From NCBI RefSeq assembly GCF_003846175.1, contig NZ_ML123052.1, positions 98,501 to 162,500 on the forward strand: a stretch of 64,000 nt of DNA, read 5' to 3'. Source of the stretch: Streptomyces sp. ADI95-17 (GTDB lineage Bacteria; Actinomycetota; Actinomycetes; Streptomycetales; Streptomycetaceae). Below, piece after piece: positions 8,794 to 17,468 of this stretch. A program made the position numbers and the translations under genes. How positions within the stretch are numbered: the stretch's first letter is position 1; each line of letters starts with the position of its first letter. The notes under the pieces are model-generated. The model saw only the letters and a list, made by a program, of their open reading frames with translations. It was not told the origin of the DNA and made no database searches.

Positions 8794-8822
8794 GTGTGCG
8801 ATCTTCTTTACGAGTCGCACAC
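8794..8822. promoter_or_regulatory. Inverted repeat in the promoter region of the large exported protein
   Basis: GTGTGCGA (8794-8801) and TCGCACAC (8815-8822), perfect 8-bp arms with a 13-bp AT-rich spacer. A direct copy of the core TGTGCGATC sits just before it at 8782-8790. It could be an operator for the gene at 8915 or a weak terminator for the PBP gene; the direct repeat favours an operator. Confidence 0.45.
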
Positions 8823-8914
8823 ATATCGCTTGTGTCCCGGGCCGTCCAGCGTGCGTGCGCCGCTCGTGAAGCCCCGGTTCAAGTGCACACTTCACCGGTC
8901 CGGGGGGGAGCGGA

Positions 8915-11900
8915 ATGTCCAACCACCCACGCACGGCCGCAAGATCGGGCAGATCGGGCGGATCGGCGGCGTACGCCGCGCTGCTGCTCGCACTGTCGGT
9001 CCTGCTCTCGCTGCTGATTCCCGCAGGGGCCGCGCAGGCGTACGCCCCCGCGGCGACGGCGCCCGACGCCACGGTCGAGGTCGCGGCCGACGCCACGGCC
9101 GACGAGGACTGTGCCGTCCTGCCGCTCTCCGGCTTCGGCGAGGCCGCCCCGGCCGAGGGCAGGCCGACGATCCCGGGCGACACCACGGCCTGCTTCACGT
9201 TCACGGCCGAGGCCGCCGGGCTGCACAAGGTCGTGGTCGTCGGCGGCGCCAACGGCAGCACGTACGCCTCCGTCCTCGACGGCGGCACGGAGATCGACTG
9301 CTACGACCCCAAGTGGGGCGCCGGCTGGTGCCGGCTGCCCCGCTCGGGCGAGTTCACGCTCCGGCTGTTCAACGACTGGTCCGAGACGAGCAGGCCCACC
9401 GTCGCGGTCGTCCCCCTCGCCACCACCGAGGGCTGCGCACCCGCGATCGGCACGTCCTGGGACACCGCCCCCGTCGTCGGCTCGGCCGCCGGGCCGACCG
9501 CCATCCAGTGCCAGATCTTCAACGGCACGCCGGGTGAGCGGATCACCAACACCATCCGGACGACCGCGTACGGCCAGAGCCTGTCCTGGATCACCGACGA
9601 GACCGGCGCCCGGATCTGCCCGTACCCCAACGAGGACGGCAGCAACGGCTGCGTACTGCCCGGTGACGGCCCCTACCGGGTCCTCTCGCAGGTCAGCGAG
9701 GCCGAGAACGGCTTCCCCGCCGAGTACACCCTCGCCGTCCGCCGCACCTCCGACCCGGCCGGCTGCGCCCACCCCGCGCTGAACGGCTACAACTCCGGCC
9801 CCACGGCCGCCGATCCGGCCCACGGCTGCCGGACCTTCACCGCCCCGGCCGCCGGCCGCTACGACGCGTACTCCGTCCACGACGGCGCACGGTCCCTGCT
9901 CGCGGTGTACGACCGGAACGGCAGAACCGCCTGCGCCACCTGGGACGTCTGCACCCTCCCCGCCGCCGGTGAGTACACCGTCTACACCGATGCCGCCACC
10001 CTCGTCATCGACCACACCGCCACCACCGGCTGCGAGCCGGTCGAACTCGGCGTGCACCGCTCCGAGTTCTCCGTCGGCGGCGAGATCGACTGTCTGTCCC
10101 TGCCGCTCCCCGAGGGCGCCCGGCTGGCGGCGCTGGAGGCCATCTCCGGGCCCGCGCCCCACCCCGACGTGACCGTCGTCGACGCCGACGGCATCCAGCG
10201 CTGCGACCCGTCCCGCCTCACCGACGGAACCTGCGGACTCACCGGCAAGGCCCCGTTCCGGGCCCTGGTCTCCAACACCAGCGAGTCGAAGCCGACCGGC
10301 CCGTACGCGCTCGTACTGCACCGCACCGACGCGGCGGGCGACTGCCCGGCCTTCCCGGCGGGCGACTTCACCGAGACCGGCCCCACCGCCCGCGTCACCA
10401 CCGGTGACGGCGTCTTCTCGCGCTGCCTGAGCATTCCGGCGGACGACCACAGCACCCAGGAGAACATCCAGCTCCGGGCCGCACCCGGCACCGCGTCGCT
10501 CGCCCAGTTCACCGTCCTGGACGTCCAGGGCAAGCAGATCTGCTCGGCCCGCGCCTCCACCTCCACCTGGACGACCTGCGCACTGACCCCGGGCGTCGCC
10601 CACACCGTGCTGGTCACCGGCCGCGACACCCCCGCCGAATACGTCCTGGCCCGCCGCGACGTCACCACGACCGCCAGGGGCTGCACCGCGAACCCGGCGA
10701 CGAAGCCCGGCGGCCCGTCCACCGGCTCCACCATGGGCGCCCCCGGCGAGCTGCGCTGCCGCCAGGTCACCACCGCCGACGCCAAGGACACCCTGCACAT
10801 CGACGTCCGCGACCCGCTCGGCGCCGCCAACATCGTGGTGTACGGCGCCGACGGCACCGGCCTGTGCAACAAGAACCGGGCGTGCGCCGTCACCGGCTCC
10901 ACCCACTACCAGGTCATGGTCACCGTCCCCGCGACGCTGAAGGCCCCCGACTCGTACCGCTTCGACGCCCTGCGCATCGCGGGCCCCGACGGCCCGGCCG
11001 CCGAGTGCGAGAAGGTCGCGAGCATCGCCTACGGGTACGGCCCGGTCACCGGCACCCTCGACGAGCAGCACACCGCCGTCTGTGCCGCGCTGCCCACCGG
11101 GTACAGCGACCGCTTCAAGATGGAGATCAGCGACACGACCGGCGCCACCGAAACTGCGGTGCCCGCGCTGTACGACCCCAGCCTCGACAACGGCTGCGTG
11201 TACGGCACCCCCGGCGGCTACTCGTGCTCGGTGATGGAGCAGTACTCCAGGGAGCTCACCCCGAGCATCCTGGTCCTCTCCCTGCCGGAGAACGCGTCGA
11301 AGACCTCGTACAAGGCCGAGGCGGTCTGCTCGGGGCTCTGCGGCCTGGAGCGGGTGGCCGTCACCAAGGTCGCCCCGGCCACCGGCGTCTCCGGTACGAG
11401 GACGACGGTCACGGTCACCGGCACCGCCCTGCACAAGGACGACCGCGTCGTGCTGAGCGTCCTCGGCCGGCGGATCGAGGCGACCACCGTCGCGGTCGCG
11501 CCCGACCGCCGCACTCTGACCGCCGAGCTCGACCTGACCGGCGAGGCCGAGGGCACCTGGGGCCTGAGCGTCATCACGCACGGCGGAACCCAGTACCTCA
11601 AGGGTGACTTCACCATCACCCCGGCCCCGCTCCGCAACAGCGCACCGCCGTCGATCGGCACCACCGCCCGCGTCGGCGACCGCCTCACCGCGTCCCCCGG
11701 CACCTGGGCCCCCGCCCCGACGTCGTACACCTACCAGTGGAACGCCGACGGGCAGCCGATCACCGGCGCGACCGCGTCCGGCTACACCGTCCCGGTCTCG
11801 CTGCTCGGCAAGAAGATCGGCGTCACTGTCACGGCCCGCCGCACCGGCACGGCGGACGTCCCGGCCGCCTCGGCGGCGCTCACGGTCGCCAAGGGTGCGG

Positions 11901-12445
11901 CGCCCAGGGTGACGACCGCCCCGAAGATCACCGGCTCCGTGAAGGTGGGCGCCAAGCTGACCACCACGAGCGGCAGTTGGACACCCGCCGCGTCCTCCTA
12001 CGGCTACCAGTGGAAGGCCGACGGCAAGGCGATCAAGGGCGCGACCTCGTCCACGTACACCGTCCCGGCCTCGCTGCTCGGCAAGTACGTCACCGTCACC
12101 GTCACGGCCCACCGCACCGGTCACACCGACGGTTCCACGACGCCCGCCTCGGTGAAGGTCGCCACGGGCAGCGCGCCCAAGGCCACCAAGCAGCCCACGA
12201 TCTCCGGCACCGCGAAGGTGGGCCGCACCCTCAAGGCGGCGAAGGGCAGTTGGACGCCCGCCCCGACCTCGTACGGCTACCAGTGGTACGCCAACGGCAA
12301 GGCGATCTCGGGCGCGACCAAGTCCTCGCTGACCCTCAAGTCCGCCCAGCGCGGCAAGAAGATCACCGTGAAGGTGACCGCCCGCCGCACGGGCCACGCC
12401 AGTGGCTCCGCCACCAGCAGGGCGACCAAGGCGGTCGCCCGCTGA
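8915..12445 (+). CDS. Large exported modular protein with three C-terminal Ig-like repeats
   Basis: A 1176-aa secreted protein. Residues 1-43 form a signal peptide (basic start, long Leu/Ala core, cleavage near GAAQAYA). Residues about 60-800 consist of several Cys-containing modules of about 100 residues in the style of bacterial PPC-like beta-sandwich domains, with recurrent motifs of the type FTAxAAGxH/Y. Next comes one IPT/TIG-like domain (KVAPATGVSGTRTTVTVTG, about residues 810-910). The last 270 residues are three tandem 88-90-aa repeats with the core SWTPAxxSYxYQWxADGxxI and TARRTGH ends, an Ig-like repeat known from Streptomyces surface proteins. No LPXTG motif or membrane tail is present, so it is probably released or bound non-covalently. 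A long hairpin terminator follows. Function unknown; adhesive or matrix role is inference. Confidence 0.8.
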   Translation: MSNHPRTAARSGRSGGSAAYAALLLALSVLLSLLIPAGAAQAYAPAATAPDATVEVAADATADEDCAVLPLSGFGEAAPAEGRPTIPGDTTACFTFTAEAAGLHKVVVVGGANGSTYASVLDGGTEIDCYDPKWGAGWCRLPRSGEFTLRLFNDWSETSRPTVAVVPLATTEGCAPAIGTSWDTAPVVGSAAGPTAIQCQIFNGTPGERITNTIRTTAYGQSLSWITDETGARICPYPNEDGSNGCVLPGDGPYRVLSQVSEAENGFPAEYTLAVRRTSDPAGCAHPALNGYNSGPTAADPAHGCRTFTAPAAGRYDAYSVHDGARSLLAVYDRNGRTACATWDVCTLPAAGEYTVYTDAATLVIDHTATTGCEPVELGVHRSEFSVGGEIDCLSLPLPEGARLAALEAISGPAPHPDVTVVDADGIQRCDPSRLTDGTCGLTGKAPFRALVSNTSESKPTGPYALVLHRTDAAGDCPAFPAGDFTETGPTARVTTGDGVFSRCLSIPADDHSTQENIQLRAAPGTASLAQFTVLDVQGKQICSARASTSTWTTCALTPGVAHTVLVTGRDTPAEYVLARRDVTTTARGCTANPATKPGGPSTGSTMGAPGELRCRQVTTADAKDTLHIDVRDPLGAANIVVYGADGTGLCNKNRACAVTGSTHYQVMVTVPATLKAPDSYRFDALRIAGPDGPAAECEKVASIAYGYGPVTGTLDEQHTAVCAALPTGYSDRFKMEISDTTGATETAVPALYDPSLDNGCVYGTPGGYSCSVMEQYSRELTPSILVLSLPENASKTSYKAEAVCSGLCGLERVAVTKVAPATGVSGTRTTVTVTGTALHKDDRVVLSVLGRRIEATTVAVAPDRRTLTAELDLTGEAEGTWGLSVITHGGTQYLKGDFTITPAPLRNSAPPSIGTTARVGDRLTASPGTWAPAPTSYTYQWNADGQPITGATASGYTVPVSLLGKKIGVTVTARRTGTADVPAASAALTVAKGAAPRVTTAPKITGSVKVGAKLTTTSGSWTPAASSYGYQWKADGKAIKGATSSTYTVPASLLGKYVTVTVTAHRTGHTDGSTTPASVKVATGSAPKATKQPTISGTAKVGRTLKAAKGSWTPAPTSYGYQWYANGKAISGATKSSLTLKSAQRGKKITVKVTARRTGHASGSATSRATKAVAR

Positions 12446-12460
12446 CAACGGTGAGCCGAA

Positions 12461-12506
12461 CGGAACGGCCGGGTATCCCACTGACACGGGATGCCCGGCC
12501 GTTCCG
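12461..12506. terminator. Strong hairpin terminator
   Basis: Arms 12461-12479 and 12488-12506 pair over 19 bp with a single G-U pair; 8-nt loop. It begins 16 bp after the stop of the large exported protein. No clear U-tract follows, as is common in high-GC genomes. Confidence 0.85.
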
Positions 12507-12904
12507 TCGTTCTGGCCGCTCCGTCGCTCCGCCGCTCTGCTGCTCCGTCCTCCGTCCTCCGTCCTCCGTCTTGCCCTGGTGGACGGCGGCACACGGGCAC
12601 TGCTGAACAGCCTGCGGCCGATGGTGGTCTGGGAGCCGCCCGTGCTGACCGTCGGCTACCCGGTCGAGCGGGACCCGCGAGCAGGGCTCCATCGGCTGGA
12701 GCCCCGTCTGGTCGGTCCGCAACTGCTGACACCCGGCCAGCACAGCGGCATCGGTATGGATATGCGTGGGACGACTCCTTTGAACCCGACCGGTCCTGCG
12801 GCGTCACACCTTGAGTCTGTCCGAAATGACAGGTATGGGGTCTGTCGGTACGTTCGCCGCAGGTTGGCCGTCCGGCCGACGTCTCTGAGACGGAGAGAAG
12901 TGAC
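12507..12904. other. Intergenic region with a 7-bp tandem repeat
   Basis: Nothing coding is convincing here. Four perfect CTCCGTC units lie at 12543-12570. The following 250 bp reads open on the plus strand (phrases like VVWEPPVLTVGYPVERDPRAG) but has no start, no ribosome site and no recognisable family, so it may be an old remnant. The promoter and the GGAGAG ribosome site of the next gene occupy the right end. Confidence 0.4.
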
Positions 12905-13561
12905 ATGCCCTCGCGTACCTTCACGGTGGCCGCCGCCGTAGTCAGCACAGTGGTCCTTGCCGCCGGCATCACCTATGCCTCGACCGACGGATCCACTCAG
13001 GCCGAACCGGCCCCCGCGCGGGCCGAGCAGCCCGTCCACCGGGCTGCCCCGCCCGCCCGGCAGGCCGTTCCCGCACCGGCCCCCGTCGGCAGCGAAAGCG
13101 GAACGGAGGACAAGGGGGACAAGGGGGGCAACGGCGGCGGCGACGAGGGCTCCGACCGCGGTGGGCGCGACGACGAGGGCGGCGACCGCGGCGGGCGGGA
13201 CGACGAGGGCGGCCGGGGCGGGCGGGACGACGAGGGTGGCGGCCGGGGCGGGCGCGACCGGGGCCACGACCGGAAGAGGGAGAGGATCTTCTTCAACGAG
13301 CGGGAGTACGGCGCCTATCCGGGGGGCTGTATCCCCGCGGCCAGCGGGCTGGGATCGAGCAGCTTCAGCATCTACAACGACAGCCGGCATGCGGTCGAGG
13401 TCTTTCGGGGGTTCGCCTGTGACGGCGGTTCTCCGGTCGCCACGGTCGGCCCCTACGGCAGCACCTACGGTGTTGTGACGCCCAACGTCCGAGGCGGCGG
13501 GTTCATCGACAACGGCGTCGCGGGCAGCTTCCGGGTGATCGGCCACGACGAGGAGTGGTGA
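12905..13561 (+). CDS. Small exported protein with Gly/Arg/Asp tandem repeats
   Basis: A 218-aa protein with a signal peptide (residues 1-26, cleavage near ITYASTDG), a Pro/Ala linker, then an extreme low-complexity block (about residues 65-125) built of GGRDDEGG-like units, and a conserved-looking C-terminal domain of about 85 residues with two cysteines (YPGGCIPAASGLG and FRGFACDGG) that may form a disulfide. The repeat is encoded by near-identical DNA units, so length variation by slippage is likely. ATG 12905 follows GGAGAG. No family recognised. Convergent with the HAD gene. Confidence 0.65.
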   Translation: MPSRTFTVAAAVVSTVVLAAGITYASTDGSTQAEPAPARAEQPVHRAAPPARQAVPAPAPVGSESGTEDKGDKGGNGGGDEGSDRGGRDDEGGDRGGRDDEGGRGGRDDEGGGRGGRDRGHDRKRERIFFNEREYGAYPGGCIPAASGLGSSSFSIYNDSRHAVEVFRGFACDGGSPVATVGPYGSTYGVVTPNVRGGGFIDNGVAGSFRVIGHDEEW

Positions 13562-13607
13562 CGGTCCGGACCCCCACGAGGCACGGGAGGCGGCGGGCCG
13601 GGACCTC

Positions 13608-14255
13608 TCAGCTCCCGGACAGCAGCGACGGCAGCTTGCGCATGTCGTCGAAGACGACGGTGTCCGGGCCTTCCAGCCAGTGCGCCGGAGTCAGGCCGCC
13701 CGCGTAGCCGAATGCTCGCATTCCGGCCGAACGGGCGGCCTGCACACCGTACTTGCTGTCCTCGACGACCACACAGGCGGCGGGTTCGACACCCATTCGC
13801 CGGGCCGTGTGAAGAAAGAGATCGGGGGCGGGCTTTCCGTGTGCGACCTCGGTGGCGCTGAAGATGCGTCCCTCGAAGTGCGCGTAGAGCCCGGTGCGGC
13901 CCAGGGTGTGGCGCATCTTCTCGTGGCTGCCGCTGGACGCCACGCAGGTGGGGAGCGCGATGGCGGCCAGCGCTTCGTGGATCCCCTCCACCGCGACGAG
14001 TTCACGGTCGACCGCCTCGCGGTGGAGGGCCTCGAAGCGCTGCTGCCAGGCGGCGGACGTGCCGGGCAGCCGGGCGTCGACCAGGGCTCCGATGGACTTG
14101 TTCGACCTGCCGACGAACTTCTCGACGACCTCCTCGGCCGTCAGCGGCCATCCCAGCTCGGCGCCCACCTGGACCTGGATGCGTACGGCGATCCGTTCGC
14201 TGTCGACGAGAACGCCGTCACAGTCGAATATGACGAGCTCAGGGGCTGTGAACAT
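13608..14255 (-). CDS. HAD-superfamily phosphatase (subfamily IA)
   Basis: A 215-aa haloacid dehalogenase-like hydrolase. Motif I is FDCDGVLVDSE (nucleophile Asp10, acid/base Asp12), motif II is VASSGS, the motif III lysine lies in HGKPAPDLF, and motif IV is VVVEDSKYG. The helical cap between motifs I and II fits the beta-phosphoglucomutase/phosphatase group, probably acting on a small sugar or nucleotide phosphate. Substrate not determinable. ATG 14255 lacks a strong ribosome site but matches the usual family start just before the first beta-strand. Confidence 0.88.
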   Translation of the reverse strand: MFTAPELVIFDCDGVLVDSERIAVRIQVQVGAELGWPLTAEEVVEKFVGRSNKSIGALVDARLPGTSAAWQQRFEALHREAVDRELVAVEGIHEALAAIALPTCVASSGSHEKMRHTLGRTGLYAHFEGRIFSATEVAHGKPAPDLFLHTARRMGVEPAACVVVEDSKYGVQAARSAGMRAFGYAGGLTPAHWLEGPDTVVFDDMRKLPSLLSGS

Positions 14256-14418
14256 CCGGTAAGGATACGGAGAACGGCAGAGACCGCACCCGTTCGGCCC
14301 GAGGCCACGGCGGCCCGGCTCCTTTGGTAGCGTGCGCGGCACCCCCGCCACCCCACCAGCTGACAGCGGGCCGGCGCGTAGTCGCTCTCCCGCTGGGAAT
14401 CCTGATGAAGGAAAAGCC

Positions 14419-14952
14419 GTGAACACGACTTCCCGCACAATATCCGGCATAGTGGCCGCCACCGCGTTGTTCGGCGGCGCCATGGTGGCCACCGCCGGCC
14501 CGGCCGCCGCCGCGAGCTATCACTGCACCACCAGCAAGCACTCCGTCGACAACCCGGCTTATGGCGGCGTCTACGCCGACAACTTCGACTTCAGCGTGCA
14601 GCTCTGCGCGAAGCGGTCCAGCGGCAACATCTACACCTACGCCAAGATCAGCTGGGACGGTCCGGCCTGGTTCGTCGACGGCCCCAGCGAGTTCGACGCC
14701 GCCCGCTTCCACCTTCAGACCAAGAAGAGTGTGTCCGGCCCCGACAAGGTCGTGAAGTGGGCCAACTACACCGGCATCAAGACCCGTCTTGAGCACGGTG
14801 ACTACAAGGGCAACGGCAGTTACACGACCGGTGTCCTCAAGTACGCGGCCGGGTCCGGCCGTTACCTCGCCGACGGATTCCTCCAGCTGGACTGGGACAA
14901 GGACGGCAAGGGCTACCGGAACACGACGTTCTCGGCCTCTCCGACCGTCTGA
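14419..14952 (+). CDS. Small exported protein of unknown function
   Basis: A 177-aa protein. The GTG start at 14419 follows AAGGA and gives a classical signal peptide (VNTTSRTISGIVAATALFGG, cleavage near GPAAAASYH). The mature part has two cysteines (YHCTTS and VQLCAKR) and many aromatic residues in predicted beta strands, such as YTYAKISWDGPAWFVDGPSE. An in-frame ATG at 14332 exists but would bury the signal peptide. It diverges from the HAD gene. No family recognised; similar small beta-rich exported proteins are frequent in Streptomyces. Confidence 0.75.
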   Translation: MNTTSRTISGIVAATALFGGAMVATAGPAAAASYHCTTSKHSVDNPAYGGVYADNFDFSVQLCAKRSSGNIYTYAKISWDGPAWFVDGPSEFDAARFHLQTKKSVSGPDKVVKWANYTGIKTRLEHGDYKGNGSYTTGVLKYAAGSGRYLADGFLQLDWDKDGKGYRNTTFSASPTV

Positions 14953-14966
14953 CCCGAACGGCTCGC

Positions 14967-15004
14967 CCCGCACCGGTTCGTGGATTCCCGCGACCCGGTG
15001 CGGG
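14967..15004. terminator. Bidirectional hairpin between convergent genes
   Basis: CCCGCACCGG (14967-14976) pairs with CCGGTGCGGG (14995-15004); 18-nt loop. It lies between the stops of the small exported protein and the HTH protein and could serve both. Confidence 0.6.
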
Positions 15005-15009
15005 TGCGC

Positions 15010-15900
15010 TCAGCCCTGTGCGGAGACCGGTGGAAGCCGGTGACGATCGGTCGCGCAGTCGTGGCAGTCGCCCGGGATCGGGGAGCGGAAGGCCCGGTCG
15101 CAGCGGTCGCAGTTCTGGAGCGGAGCTGCGGGCAGGTCCGGGGTCGGTGGGGGTGGCAGGAGAGCCGTGAGCCGGTGCCGGAGCAGCTTCGCGGGGTGCT
15201 TGAGGGGCTGCGGGAGGTCGGCGGTGAGCGCCTGCCGGAGGGCGGCGGGCGAGGCGCCCCGTTCGAACCAGGTGGCGGCGGCGGGGGCGAGCAGGACGAC
15301 ATCCTTCTCGCTGAGCGTGATCCGGGGCGCGTGGCGCGGGAGATCGGTGAGCAGCGCGGTGGCGGCGCGGAGGAGCTGAGGGAGCTCCTTGCGCGGCTGG
15401 GGAAGCGGCGGGGGCGGGGCCTTGGCGGGCGCGGACGCCGGTGCGGGCGCGGGCGTCGGTGCGGGCGCTGGTGCCGGGGCGCTGGGCCTGTGGGGCGGCC
15501 TGGGCGCCGGGGCCGGGTGCCGTTGCGCGGTGCCGGTCGGCTGGTTGTAGGAGCACGTACGCGTGACGACACGGCCGTTGGGCAGCCGCTCGCGGGTACG
15601 GCTCAGATAGCCGTGGGCCTCCAGTTCGCGTAACGCGGCGGCGATGCGGGCCTCGCTCTCGGGGAAGCGCTCGGCGAGCTTCTTGACGCCGATCCGCGCC
15701 CCGGCGGGAAGCGACTGGATGTACGTCGAGAGCCCGATCGCCAGCAGGGACAGTTCGCGGTGCTGGGCGAGGTGGTTGCCGATGACCGTGAACCGGCTGG
15801 TCTGGCGGGTGTTGACGTGGCGGATGCCGGACGTCGGCGACCCGCCCGCGCGAACGGAGGGCGCGGAGCGTGCGGGCACGCTAACCTGCTGTGTATCCAT
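15010..15900 (-). CDS. Helix-turn-helix protein with Pro/Ala linker and Cys cluster
   Basis: A 296-aa protein. Residues about 28-120 form a winged-helix-like DNA-binding domain (IGLSTYIQSLPAGARIGVKK, then FPESEARIAAALRELEAHGYL and a TRTCSYN wing). Residues 121-165 are a nearly pure Pro/Ala linker with PAPAPTPAPAP repeats. The C-terminal third ends in a probable zinc knuckle (CDRCDRAF followed by GDCHDC). This architecture recurs in Streptomyces beside XRE/DUF397 genes and has no assigned function. It probably regulates transcription. The start at 15900 is the only ATG that keeps the whole domain. Confidence 0.7.
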   Translation of the reverse strand: MDTQQVSVPARSAPSVRAGGSPTSGIRHVNTRQTSRFTVIGNHLAQHRELSLLAIGLSTYIQSLPAGARIGVKKLAERFPESEARIAAALRELEAHGYLSRTRERLPNGRVVTRTCSYNQPTGTAQRHPAPAPRPPHRPSAPAPAPAPTPAPAPASAPAKAPPPPLPQPRKELPQLLRAATALLTDLPRHAPRITLSEKDVVLLAPAAATWFERGASPAALRQALTADLPQPLKHPAKLLRHRLTALLPPPPTPDLPAAPLQNCDRCDRAFRSPIPGDCHDCATDRHRLPPVSAQG

Positions 15901-16225
15901 CGGGAAGGTTGAGTCTTCCTAGGTGGTCAGGCCCTCGTTCGGGATCATCACTCCCGGCCGAGGGCCGACGTACGTGTGCGGCTGTGTTGGCGTGAGCATA
16001 TGCCCGCAAGCCGCCCCGAAATCCAGCTGAGTTGCCCGATGTCACCCGCGCGAGTGACAGGGACCCGCAGGTGAAAGACATGGGTCGGGTTGGGTTTTTC
16101 GTACGTCCTCAAGACAAAGACTTAAAAGCTTTTACGTCGCTGCGCACCGCGACCCGGTCAGCCGCGTCCCGGTCCACCGGGTCGCGGCTGTCACGACCCG
16201 GTGGACGCCCGCCGCAACAGGGCGC
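15901..16225. other. Intergenic region with a terminator hairpin
   Basis: No gene seen. The left part should hold the promoter of the HTH gene. A 12-bp perfect hairpin (16147-16158 with 16176-16187, 17-nt loop) lies 38 bp past the DUF397 stop and should terminate the XRE-DUF397 operon. Confidence 0.6.
16147..16187 (-). terminator. Hairpin terminator of the XRE-DUF397 operon
   Basis: CCGCGACCCGGT (16147-16158) and ACCGGGTCGCGG (16176-16187) pair perfectly over 12 bp. It is placed just downstream of the DUF397 gene on the minus strand. Confidence 0.65.
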
Positions 16226-16471
16226 TCAGCCCTGCTGCGCGTACGAAACGAACGCCGCCCAGGCGCCGGGGGCGACGTCGAGTTGGGGCCCCTGGACGTT
16301 CTTGGAGTCACGGACGTGGACAGCGGCGGGGCAGGTCGCGACCTCGACGCACTCGCCACCCTCGCCGCTGCTGTAGCTGCTCTTGCGCCACTCGTATGCG
16401 ATCTCGATGCAGTTGCCGCCTTCGCCGTCGCTGTGGCTGCTCTTGAACCAGTGCAGTTGCTCGGTGTTCAT
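16226..16471 (-). CDS. DUF397 protein with duplicated N-terminal motif
   Basis: An 81-aa DUF397 protein, the small partner (often antagonist) of an XRE/DUF5753 regulator. The hallmark WxKSSxSxGxGxxCxE motif occurs twice in tandem (WFKSSHSDGEGGNCIEIA and WRKSSYSSGEGGECVEVA), followed by the usual single VRDSKN and FVSYAQ ends. Normal members have one copy and about 60-70 residues. The start overlaps the XRE stop by 4 nt (ATGA), so the two are coupled. Confidence 0.92.
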   Translation of the reverse strand: MNTEQLHWFKSSHSDGEGGNCIEIAYEWRKSSYSSGEGGECVEVATCPAAVHVRDSKNVQGPQLDVAPGAWAAFVSYAQQG

Positions 16472-17334
16472 AGCTCTCCCAGCATCTTCTCGATCAGCAT
16501 CAGGGACTCCCTCGGGGTGAGAGCCTGCGCTCGGATGATCCCATAGCGCTCGCTGAAGACGCGGACCTCCTCGGGGTCGGTGATCAGCCGGGGATTCCCG
16601 TAGAGCTCCGTGTAGACGGCCTGCTGGCGCCCCTTGGGGGTGATCAAGGTGAACGTGCCGCCAATCGCAGCATGTTCCTCCCGGAGCGTCGGCATGACCT
16701 GGATCTCCACCGTCCGCAGCCTTCCGATGTGCATGAGTCGTCGCAGTTGCTCTGCGTGGACAGCCCCGCCTCCGATTGGTCGCCGCAATACGGTTTCTTC
16801 CAGTACGTAGCTGAAGGTCGGCGCAGGCCAGCGCTCGAAGATCTGCTGCCGATCCAGTCGGTCCGCGACGCGCTTCTCGATGGTCGCCTCATCCAGCAAC
16901 GGGCGGCGCTGCGTGAAGACGGCCCGTGCGTACGCCTCCGTCTGGAGCAGGCCGGGCACGACCTGGGCGCTGTACTCGTGCAGCGCAAGTGCCTCCGCCT
17001 CCACCCGGGCGTAGTTCCGGAACCAGTCCGGATGGCGAGTGCGCGCTCGCGCCAGCGCCACTTGCACCTCGCCGACGGCGGCAGACAGCACCCCGCAGGC
17101 ATTGAGGAGCGGGTCCACGCGGGCCAGGAAGTCAGGCTGCGGCGTGCGCACACCCCGTTCCACCGCCGAGATCAGGTCTTCTCCACAGTGGGCCGCGAGA
17201 CCCAAGTCCTTCTGACTCATGCCCGCGTGTTCGCGCAGCACCTTGATCTGTTTGCCCAGCGCTTTGAACAGGTGCGCCGTTCCATCCGACTCGGCCGGAT
17301 GCTCCGGCCTCTCTTCGCGTTCCGTGTTCGTCAT
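16468..17334 (-). CDS. XRE family regulator (HTH + DUF5753)
   Basis: A 288-aa protein with an N-terminal Cro/C1-type HTH (LGKQIKVLREHAGMSQKDLG through DLISAVERGVR) and a C-terminal DUF5753 domain (YEYSAQVVPGLLQTE-type motif, FSYVLEETVLRR, EIQVMPTL and YGIIRAQAL). Such proteins pair with DUF397 proteins and influence Streptomyces development and antibiotic production. ATG 17334 is the likely start; an in-frame GTG at 17367 would add 11 residues. It is coupled to the DUF397 gene and diverges from the ATPase gene 134 bp away. Confidence 0.93.
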   Translation of the reverse strand: MTNTEREERPEHPAESDGTAHLFKALGKQIKVLREHAGMSQKDLGLAAHCGEDLISAVERGVRTPQPDFLARVDPLLNACGVLSAAVGEVQVALARARTRHPDWFRNYARVEAEALALHEYSAQVVPGLLQTEAYARAVFTQRRPLLDEATIEKRVADRLDRQQIFERWPAPTFSYVLEETVLRRPIGGGAVHAEQLRRLMHIGRLRTVEIQVMPTLREEHAAIGGTFTLITPKGRQQAVYTELYGNPRLITDPEEVRVFSERYGIIRAQALTPRESLMLIEKMLGEL

Positions 17335-17468
17335 CCGCCCCGCACCGCTTTCTGATCGCCCGGTCACGGCCGACGCCCCGTACAGCCGACCGGGCGTGCC
17401 CGTACAGCTACTCGGTGTCGTGGTGTCACTCCTGGTCAGCGTACGAGCAACCGGACACGCTGAGTCAC

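Noticed and set aside
12402..12941. Open frame after the large exported protein (179 codons)
   Set aside because: It starts inside the 3' end of the exported gene, runs through the terminator hairpin and has no ribosome site or family similarity.
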